Below the pieces are notes generated by a model. The model ran no database searches and was not told the origin of the DNA. It worked only from the letters and a program-made list of their open reading frames with translations. Made by a program: the position numbers and the translations under genes. A DNA stretch of 64,000 nucleotides from Mastigias papua (taxonomy: Eukaryota > Cnidaria > Scyphozoa > Rhizostomeae > Mastigiidae), in contig OZ025283.1 of assembly GCA_964019165.1 (NCBI GenBank), positions 10,834,481 through 10,898,480 on the forward strand, in the 5' to 3' direction. Below are positions 48,866 through 57,087 of this stretch, piece by piece. Every line of letters starts with the position of its first letter. Positions within the stretch are counted from its first letter, which is position 1.

Positions 48866-51865
48866 TCATATAACGGGAGGTTCAAAATAAACGGCCGTGG
48901 CTCTCCATTTCCTTCTATCCTGTGCCATCCTGTACAGCTGAGTCATACTTCTTCCACCAGAAATCTCTTTGATATTGTCACTAAATCTAACTTTTGGCCG
49001 TCCTCTCCCTCTTGTGCCATAAACCATCCCTAGTAATAAGTCAGTGGTTATGTCTTTTCCCCTTAGTATGTGCCCAACAAAAGCCATTTTTCTACAATTA
49101 ATAGTTGCTAGCAGTCTCTTGCTTACATTCATCTTATTGAGAACCCAGTCATTAGTTTTCTTGTCAGTCCAACTTATGCGCAATAAACGACGATAGCACC
49201 ATAATTCAAAAGCTTCAATCTTCTTCTTGTCCATATTTTTCAATACCCAACATTCTGAACCGTAACTGGCTATGCTAAAAACTAATGTGTGTAGCAGCCT
49301 TTTCTTTGTAGTAATACTAATACTTTTGTCTTTCCATATGTTTGTTAAGGAGACCATTGCACTTCTTGCTATACATAACCTTCGGCGGATTTCTTTAGTG
49401 TCATCATAATTATTGGTGATCAGCGTTCCGAGGTACACAAACTCTTTTACATTTTCAATTATTTCATTATTATTAACTATAATGTGGTCTGCATCTTTCG
49501 TGTTCTGGCTGTTCTTAACTATTTTCATAACTTTTGCTTTATTTGAATTTAATGCCAGTCCAAACTGCAAACTCGACTCTTTGACTCTATTAACTAAATC
49601 CTGTAATTCATCCATGCTATTGGCTATCAACACTACATCATCTGCATATCTCAAATTAGAAATAGTTCTACCACCGACCTTGACGCTACCAACAAAACCA
49701 TCCAGTGCATTTCTCATTATTTGTTCCGAATAGATGTTGAATAGATGTGGGGAAAGAATGCATCCCTGGCGAACACCTTGCTCAACTGTAAACCAGTCTG
49801 TTAGGCCATGAGATGTTCTGACTGCTGCTTTCTGTTGTCCATAAAGCTGCTTAAGTAAGTCAATAATGTGGGCTGGGTATCCCATACTGGCCATTACGCT
49901 CCAGAGCACACTATGAGAGACCATGTAAAAGGCCTTCCTGTAATCAATAAAACACAAACATACGTTCTTTCCATACTCTCGGTTTTTCTCTATAATCATT
50001 TTGAGATTCAGAATTTGGTTTCGCGTCCCAGTTTCGGGTCTAAAGCCTGCTTGCACTTCATTAACTTCCTCATTGATCTTGGATTTCATTCTTCCTGCTA
50101 TGATTTTAAGGATAATTTTACTACAGTGACAGATAAGTGCTATGGTTTGGTTGTTACTACATTGCTGAATGTCATCTTTCTTTGGTATTGGCACAAAAAT
50201 AGACTTTACCCAGTCATCTGGCCATTCTTTTCTGTTCCAAATCAACGTGTAGAGTTTGTAAAAGTAAGCTACAATATGATCCCCACCATTTTTAACTAAT
50301 TCAGCCACAATTTCATCAACACCAGGACTTTTTCCATTCTTGAGTTCCTTAACTGCCTTGTCGACTTCTGAGTACAACGGAGGTGGTTCTTCTTTTGGGT
50401 CAACAAAGGATGGGAGTTGTGGGCCATCTATGTCACAATTTTTCTGATATAATTTAGTGCAATAGTCCTGCCATCGTCTTTTCACTTCTCTACTTTCACA
50501 AAGAATAGTTCCATCATCGTCTTTCACAGTGTCAATGCTAGGTCTGAATTTGCTCGTCAAACTCTTTACTCCCGCATAGAGGTCCTTGACAGAGTTGGTG
50601 ATAAATTTCTCTTCTATTCGCTGACATTGTTCATTTATGAATTTATCCTTGTCTTTTCTCATCATTTTTTGAATTGTTGCATTTTGAATTCTATACTTCG
50701 CCTTATCAACTTCGTTATTGATGCCTTTAACTTTCAATAGTCTTCTTTTTTCGACTTCTCTTAATGTTTCATTCGAAATCCATTGTTTCTTCTTTTTCTT
50801 TTTCTTGGGAATGTTACTTTTGGCTACGCTTAAGATTATTTTTTTCCCATCTTCCCAGAGCTCGTTTGGTGATTTCTCCTCCTCAGCCACTAATAGAGCC
50901 TCAAAAGAGTTAGAGATTTTTACTCGGTATGCTTCATCGATAGAATTATAATCTAGCTTTAGAGGTGTTTCTGAAACTGGTAGTTTCTTTAGTCTGAACT
51001 GCATGTCAACTATAAGGAGCTGATGGTCGGAGTTACAATCAGCACCTGGTCTTGTTTTTGCATTCTTTAAACTAGCTTTCCATTTTTGATTTATGATAAT
51101 ATAATCAATCTGATTGCGTGTGTTTCTATCTGGGGATATCCAAGTGTACAGATGTCTCGGATGGTGTTCAAAAAGTGTATTGGCTATGACAAGGTTATTA
51201 CTTCTGCAAAATTCAAGAAGGTCTGTTCCTCTTTCATTTTCTTCACCTAATCCAAACTTCCCATTGCATTCACTATTTCTGATTTGTTTTCCAACCTTAG
51301 CATTGAAATCACCAGATATGATTTTTACATCTCTATTTGGAATGCTGTCAATAGTTTCTTGTAGTGTATTATAAAATTCTTCCATTTCTTCATCGCTTGC
51401 ATTGCCTGTAGGCGCATAACATTGAATGATACTGATATTATGCGGTTTACCTTGGAATCTAACTTTTAGCACTCTATCTGAAATCGGGCTGTAACCCAAT
51501 AATGCTCTGCTGGTTTCTTTTGATACAATTACAGCAACCCCATGACTGTAACCACTGCCTTCATCTTTCCCAGAAAATATTACCAATTTATTGTCTTGAG
51601 TTTTAAAACTGCCATTGTTACTCCAATTAGTTTCACTTACACCGAGAATTTCTATGTTATTTCGATCCATTTCACGACATATTGTATTAAGTTTGCCTAA
51701 TTCTTTCAACTTCCTAACGTTCCAGGTTCCAATTCTAAATTTGCTTCTTAGTTGCTTTCCAGTCACATACTTTTCATTGCCAGCCTGGTTACCCACTGGA
51801 CAACGCGGCCCTTGGTGATCCACGCGACGACCGATGTGGCATGAGATATCGCTTCTTTTTATCAT
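48866..51865 (-). CDS. RTE LINE endonuclease-reverse transcriptase, 999 aa
   Basis: The protein nicks chromosomal DNA and copies the element RNA at the nick. The ATG at 51863-51865 is the first in frame; the frame runs 17 codons further up but begins there with TTG. Numbered from this ATG, the endonuclease holds TWNVR (about 47-51), SETNW with E78, SGDFNAKVG with D186 and N188, QIDYI with D254, and SDH with D280 and H281, all the expected catalytic positions. A lysine run lies at 354-360. The RT follows: KSPGVDE near 512-518, motif A with FID (D641), GVRQGC near 697-702 and the catalytic YADD at 740-743, then the C-terminal GRGRPKVRF segment near 953-961. Oddities: the motif usually read NYRTISL is NNQTIAL (N572, Q573), and the Asp usually found in KAFD is Tyr647. 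There is no stop or frameshift. Length is normal for the clade. The frame is intact, but these substitutions cast doubt on activity. Confidence 0.92.
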   Translation of the reverse strand: MIKRSDISCHIGRRVDHQGPRCPVGNQAGNEKYVTGKQLRSKFRIGTWNVRKLKELGKLNTICREMDRNNIEILGVSETNWSNNGSFKTQDNKLVIFSGKDEGSGYSHGVAVIVSKETSRALLGYSPISDRVLKVRFQGKPHNISIIQCYAPTGNASDEEMEEFYNTLQETIDSIPNRDVKIISGDFNAKVGKQIRNSECNGKFGLGEENERGTDLLEFCRSNNLVIANTLFEHHPRHLYTWISPDRNTRNQIDYIIINQKWKASLKNAKTRPGADCNSDHQLLIVDMQFRLKKLPVSETPLKLDYNSIDEAYRVKISNSFEALLVAEEEKSPNELWEDGKKIILSVAKSNIPKKKKKKKQWISNETLREVEKRRLLKVKGINNEVDKAKYRIQNATIQKMMRKDKDKFINEQCQRIEEKFITNSVKDLYAGVKSLTSKFRPSIDTVKDDDGTILCESREVKRRWQDYCTKLYQKNCDIDGPQLPSFVDPKEEPPPLYSEVDKAVKELKNGKSPGVDEIVAELVKNGGDHIVAYFYKLYTLIWNRKEWPDDWVKSIFVPIPKKDDIQQCSNNQTIALICHCSKIILKIIAGRMKSKINEEVNEVQAGFRPETGTRNQILNLKMIIEKNREYGKNVCLCFIDYRKAFYMVSHSVLWSVMASMGYPAHIIDLLKQLYGQQKAAVRTSHGLTDWFTVEQGVRQGCILSPHLFNIYSEQIMRNALDGFVGSVKVGGRTISNLRYADDVVLIANSMDELQDLVNRVKESSLQFGLALNSNKAKVMKIVKNSQNTKDADHIIVNNNEIIENVKEFVYLGTLITNNYDDTKEIRRRLCIARSAMVSLTNIWKDKSISITTKKRLLHTLVFSIASYGSECWVLKNMDKKKIEAFELWCYRRLLRISWTDKKTNDWVLNKMNVSKRLLATINCRKMAFVGHILRGKDITTDLLLGMVYGTRGRGRPKVRFSDNIKEISGGRSMTQLYRMAQDRRKWRATAVYFEPPVI

Positions 51866-52164
51866 TTCATGGAGAGTAGTCAGGGGTGATAAAGATAAAC
51901 AAAGTAGGGACCCCAAGGCTCTTTCTTTGCTCGCAGTGCCAACTAACTAGGCAGTTTATCCCTACCGTCTTTCCAGTTGAACTGTACTTACGCCAGTGAT
52001 AGTTTACGAAAACCTTCTGAAGGATTGCATCCATCTAGCCTTTCGCAAAATCCACTGTCCTGCTGCCAACAGCTTCACCGCAACACTGGTATGGGGAGCT
52101 AATAGGGTACTAGTCTTGCTCAAGGACACCCAAGGTTGCAGTTTAATATCTTACCCAGGACCAT
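51866..52164 (-). other. RTE LINE 5' leader
   Basis: Non-satellite sequence between the first ATG of the RTE frame and the right-hand target-site duplication. It is clearly more GC-balanced than the satellite. It should contain whatever internal promoter the element uses, but I recognise no specific promoter motif. An open frame across this stretch on the plus strand has no features of a real gene. Confidence 0.7.
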
Positions 52165-52174
52165 TTTACTCAAT
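52165..52174. repeat. Target-site duplication of the RTE LINE, right
   Basis: TTTACTCAAT, matching 48848-48857. The satellite continues directly from it as AATAATATTATATCC, in register with the monomer cut at the left junction. Confidence 0.88.
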
Positions 52175-54560
52175 AATAATATTATATCCATGACTCTCTA
52201 CTATTCCGTGTAAAATGGTGTCACATATCTCTCAAAGTTTTCGAAAGACGACAGTAGCAACCATATAGCGAAGGTACCGCGGAATGATGTATGCGGAGGG
52301 TGCGAAGTAATAAGCACAAAGACAGCATCTCAGCTCAGATTATCAACAAATTCTCAATTTCGATTTTACTCAATAATATTATTATGTCCATGATTCTCTA
52401 GCATTCTGGGTAACATGTTGTCAAATATCCCTCAAAGTTTTCGCAAGACGACAGTAGAAACCATATAGCGAAGGTACCGCTGAATGATGTATGCGGAGGG
52501 TGCGAAGTAATAAGCACAAAGACAGCATCTCAACTCAGAATATCAACAAATTCTCAATTGAGATTTTACTCACTAATATTATTATGTCCATGATTCTCTA
52601 GCATTCTGGGTAACATGTTGTCAAATATCCCTCATAGTTTTCGCAAGACGACATTAGCAACCATATAGCGAAGGTACCGCTGAATGATGTATGAGGAGGG
52701 TGCGAAGTAATAAGCACAAAGACAGCATCTCAGCTCAGAATATAAACAAATTCTCAATTGAGATTTTACTCAATAATATTATTATGTCCATGATTCTCTA
52801 GCATTATGGGTAACATGTTGTCAAATATCCCACATAGTTTTCGCAAGGCGGCATTAGCAACCATATAGCGAAGGTACCGCTGAATAATGTATGCGGAGGG
52901 TGCGAAGTAATAAGCACAAAGACAGCATCTCAGCTCAGAATATCAACAAATTCTCAATTGAGATTTCACTCAATAATAATATTATATCCATGACTCTCCA
53001 CTATTCCGTGTAAAATGGTGTCACATATCTCTCAAAGTTGTCGTAAGACGACAGTAGCAACCATATAGCGAAGGTACCGCTGAGTGATGTATGCGGAGGG
53101 TGCGACGTAAAAAGCACAAAGACAGCATCTCAGCTCAGATTATCAACAAATTCTCAATTGAGATTTTACTCAATAATATTATTATATCCATGATTCCCTA
53201 CTATTCTGGGTAAAATGTTTTCACACATCTCTCATAGTGTACATAAGTCCACAGTAGCACCCATATAGCTAAGGTAACGCGGAATGATGTATGCGGATGG
53301 TGCTAACTAATACTCACAAAGACAGCATCTCAGCTCAGAATATCAACAAATTCTCAATTTCGATTTTACTCAATAATATTATTATGTCCATGAGTCTCTA
53401 GCATTCAGGGTAAAATGTTTTCAAATATCCCTCTTAGTTTTCGTAAGACGACAGTAGCGACCACATAGCGAAGGTACCGCTGATTGATGTATGCGGAGGG
53501 TGCGAAGTAATAAGCACAAAGACAGCGGCTCAGCTCAGAATATCAACAAAGTCTCAATTGAGATTTAAATCAATAATAATATTATATCCATGATTCTCTA
53601 CTATTCTGGGTAAAATGCTTTCACATATCTCTCATAGTTTACGTAAGTCCACAGTAGCAACCATATAGCGAAGGAAACGCGGAATGATCTATCAGGAGGG
53701 TGCTAACTAATATTCACAAAGACAGCATCTCAGCTCAGAATATGAACAAATTCTCAATTGAGATTTTACTCAATACTATTATTATGTCCATGATTCTCTA
53801 GCAGTCTGGGTAACATGTTGTCAAATGTCCCTCATAGTTTTGGCAAGACGACATTAGCAACCAAATAGCGAAGGTACGCTGAATGATGTATACGGAGGGT
53901 GCGAAGTAATAAGCACAAAGACAGCATCTCAACTCAGAATATCAACAAATTCTCAATTGAGATTTTACTCAATAATAATATTATATCCATGATTCTCTAC
54001 TATTCCGTGTAAAATGGTGTCAGATATCTCTCATAGTTTTTGCAAGACGACAGTAGCAACCATATAGCGAAAGTACCGCAGAATGATATATGCGGAGGGT
54101 GAGAAGTAATAACCACAAAGACAGCATCTCAGCTCAGAATATGAACAAATTCTCAATTGAGATTTTACTCAATAGTATTATTATGCCCATGATTCTCTAG
54201 CATTCTGGGTAACATGTTGTCAAATATCCCTCATAGTTTTCGCGAGACGACAGTAGCAACCATATAGCGAACATACCGCCGAATGATGTATGCGGAGGGT
54301 GCGAAGTAATAAGCACAAAGACAGCATCTCAGCTCAGAATATCAACAAATTCTCAATTTCGATTTTACTCAATAATATTATTATATCCATGGCTCTCTAC
54401 TATTCCGTGTAAAATGGTGTCACATATCTCTCAAAGTTGTCGTAAGACGACAGTACCAACCATATAGCGAAGGTACCGCGGAATGATGTATGCGGAGGGT
54501 GCGAAGTAATAAGCACAAAGACAGCATCTCAACTCAGAATATCAACAAATTCTCAATTTC

Positions 54561-54960
54561 GATTTTACTCAATAATAATATTATATCCATGATTCTCTAC
54601 TATTCCGTGCAAAATGGTGTCAGATATCTATCATAGTTTTCGTAAGACGACATTACCAACCATATAGCGAAGGTACCGCTGAATGATGCATGCGGAGGGT
54701 ACGAAGTAATAAGCACAAAGACAGCAGCTCAGCTCAGAATATGAACAAATTCTCAATTGAGATTTTACTCAATAATAATATTATATCCATGATTCTCTAC
54801 TATTCCGTGCAAAATGGTGTCAGATATCTATCATAGTTTTCGTAAGACGACATTACCAACCATATAGCGAAGGTACCGCTGAATGATGCATGCGGAGGGT
54901 ACGAAGTAATAAGCACAAAGACAGCAGCTCAGCTCAGAATATGAACAAATTCTCAATTGA
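54561..54960 (+). repeat. Two identical adjacent monomers
   Basis: 54561-54760 and 54761-54960 are identical at all 200 positions on direct reading. They include rare variants (ATTCCGTGCAAAATGG, CAGATATCTATCATAG, GATGATGCATGCGG, ACAGCAGCTCAGCTCAG). This is a single-monomer duplication recent enough to show no change. Confidence 0.95.
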
Positions 54961-55080
54961 GATTTTACTCAATAATAATATTATATCCATGTCTCTCTAC
55001 TATTCCGTGTAAAATGGTGTCACGTATCCCTCATAGTTTTCGCAAGACGGCAGTAGCAACCATATAGCGAAGGTACCGCT

Positions 55081-55376
55081 GAATGATGTATGCGGAGGGT
55101 GCGAAGTAATAAGCACAAAGACAGCATCTCAACTCAGACTATGACCACATCATCAAAATGTCGATTTTACTCAATAATAATATTATGTCCATTATTGTCT
55201 AGCATTCTGTTTACAATTGTTTCGAATATCCCTCATAGTTTTCGTAAGACGACAGTAGCAACAATATAGCGAAGGTAACGCGGAATGATGTATGTGGAGG
55301 GAGCGAACTAATAAGCACAAAGACAGCATCTCAGCTCAGAATATCAACAAATTCTCAATTGAGATTTTACTCAATA
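55081..55376 (+). repeat. 296-bp block identical to 16908-17203
   Basis: Identical to 16908-17203 with all its private variants, while neighbouring monomers on both sides belong to the local families (ATTCCGTG to the left, TTATTATGCCCATG to the right). No other monomer with GTTTACAATTGTTTC was seen in blocks 3 or 4. It therefore looks like an imported patch from the 16-22 kb domain or a related one. Confidence 0.92.
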
Positions 55377-55969
55377 ACATTATTATGCCCATGATTCTCT
55401 AGCATTCTGGGTAACATGTTTTCAAATATCCCTCATAGTTTTCGCAAGACGACAGTAGCAACCATATAGCGACAGTACCGCTGAATGATGTATGCGGAGG
55501 GTACGAAGTAATAAGCACAAAGACAGCATCTCAGCTCAGAATATCAACAAATTCTCAATTGAGATTTTACTCAATACTAATATTATATCCATGATTCTCT
55601 ACTATTCCGTGTAAAATGGTGTGCGATATGTCTCATAGTTTTCGTAGGACGAGATTACCAACCATATAGCGAAGGTACCGCTGAATAATGTATGCGGAGG
55701 GTGCGAAGTAATAAGCACAAAGACAGCATCTCAGCTCAGAATATCAACAAATTCTCAATTTCGATTTTACTCAATAATAATATTATATCCATGACTCTCT
55801 ACTATTCCGTGTAAAATGGTGTCACATATCTCTCATAGTTTTCGTAAGACGACATTACCAACCATATAGCGAAGGTACAGCTGAATGATGTATGCGGAGG
55901 GTACGAAGTAATAAGCACAAAGACAGCATCTCAGCTGAGAATATGAACAAATTCTCAATTGAGATTTAA

Positions 55970-57069
55970 ATCAATAATAGTATCATGTCCATGATTCTCT
56001 ACTATTCTGGGTAAAATGTTTTCAAATATCCCTCATAGTTTTCGTAAGACGACAGTAGCAACAATATAGCGAAGGTACCGCTGAATGATGTATGCGGAGG
56101 GTGCGAAGTAATAAGCACAAAGACAGCATCTCAGCTCAGAATATAAACAAATTCTCAATTTCGATTTTACTCAATAATATTATTATGCCCATGATTCTCT
56201 AGCAGTCTGGGTAACATGTTGTCACATATCCCTCATAGTTTTCGCAAGACGACAGTAGCAACCATATAGCGAAAGTACCGCTGAATGATGTATGCGGAGG
56301 GTACGAAGTAATAAGCACAAAGACAGCATCTCAGCTCAGAATATCAACAAATTCTCAATTTCGATTTTACTCAATAATAATATTATATCCATGATTCTCT
56401 ACTATTCCGTGTAAAATGGTGTCCGATATGTCTCATAGTTTTCGTAAGACGACATTACCAACCATATAGCGAAGGTACCGCTGACTGATGTATGCGGAGG
56501 GTACGAAGTAATAAGCACAAAGACAGCATCTCAGCTCAGAATATCAACAAATTCTCAATTGAGATTTAACTCAATAATAGTATCATGTCCATGATTCTCT
56601 ACTATTCTGGGTAAAATGCTTTCAAATATCCATCATAGTTTTCGTAAGACGACAGTAGCAACAATATAACGAAGGTACCGCTGAATGATGTATGCGGAGG
56701 GTGCGAAGTAATAAGCACAAAGACAGCATCTCAGCTCAGAATATCAACAAATTCTCAACTTCAATTTTACTCAATAACATTATTATGCCCATGATTCTCT
56801 AGCATTCTGGGTAACATGTTGTCACATATCCCTCATAGTTTTCGCAAGACGACAGTAGCAACCATATAGCGAAAGTACCGCTGAATGATGAATGCGGAGG
56901 GTACGAAGTAATAAGCACAAAGACAGCATCTCAGCTCAGAATATCAACAAATTCTCAATTTCGATTTTACTCAATAATAATATTATATCCATGATTCTCT
57001 ACTATTCCGTGTAAAATGGTGTCCGATATGTCTCATAGTTTTCGTAAGACGACATTACCAACCATATAG
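55970..57069 (+). repeat. 600-bp three-monomer HOR, left of the LINE
   Basis: One full unit (55970-56569) and most of a second (56570-57069). The monomer order is: A with AATAGTATCATGTCC and CAACAATATAACGAAGG (TAGCGAAGG in the first unit); B with TTATTATGCCCATGATTC and AACATGTTGTCACATATCC; C with ATTCCGTGTAAAATGGTGTCC and GACATTACCAACC. The second unit is cut by the LINE inside monomer C and resumes at 60141. Confidence 0.92.
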
Positions 57070-57087
57070 CCATATAGCCAACCATAT
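57066..57087 (+). other. 5' junction of LINE copy B with satellite-like filler
   Basis: The array reads ACCAACCATATAG up to 57069 and then, instead of continuing, shows CCATATAG and CCAACCATAT once more before element sequence begins near 57088. ATAG at 57066-57069 recurs at 60137-60140 and may be a 4-bp target-site duplication. The extra pieces look like copies of the adjacent target inserted during completion of the insertion; alternatively they are element sequence that resembles the target by chance. Confidence 0.65.

Larger units (their letters stand above)
48858..52164 (-). mobile_element. RTE-type LINE, near full length (3307 bp)
   Basis: Non-LTR retrotransposon in minus orientation, flanked by a 10-bp target-site duplication. 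From its own 5' end (52164) it has about 299 bp of leader, one long frame with an N-terminal apurinic-type endonuclease and a reverse transcriptase, and then a TGA-repeat tail that begins at the stop codon, so there is essentially no 3' UTR. A single ORF of about 1000 codons, a total of about 3.3 kb, the endonuclease-RT order and the trinucleotide tail all fit the RTE clade. The protein belongs with the RTE frames often misnamed 'craniofacial development protein 2-like' in databases (from memory). Removing 3317 bp restores the 200-bp satellite phase exactly. Confidence 0.93.
52165..57069 (+). repeat. Satellite array block 3
   Basis: About 24.5 monomers between the RTE LINE and the second L2-like LINE, in the same orientation as the rest. 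The left part (52.2-54.5 kb) alternates GTCC...TCTAGCATTCTGGG and ATCC...CTACTATTCCGTG monomers without an obvious longer period. One base is missing at AAGGTACGCTG near 53875. The right part moves into the 600-bp HOR. No gene is seen. Confidence 0.96.

Noticed and set aside
51914..51916. A start for the RTE frame at 51916
   Set aside because: The codon is TTG; the first in-frame ATG is at 51863-51865 and gives a length normal for the clade.
49413..52193. Plus-strand ORFs across the RTE element (for example 49868-50299)
   Set aside because: They lie antisense to the clearly coding RTE frame and show no protein features of their own.
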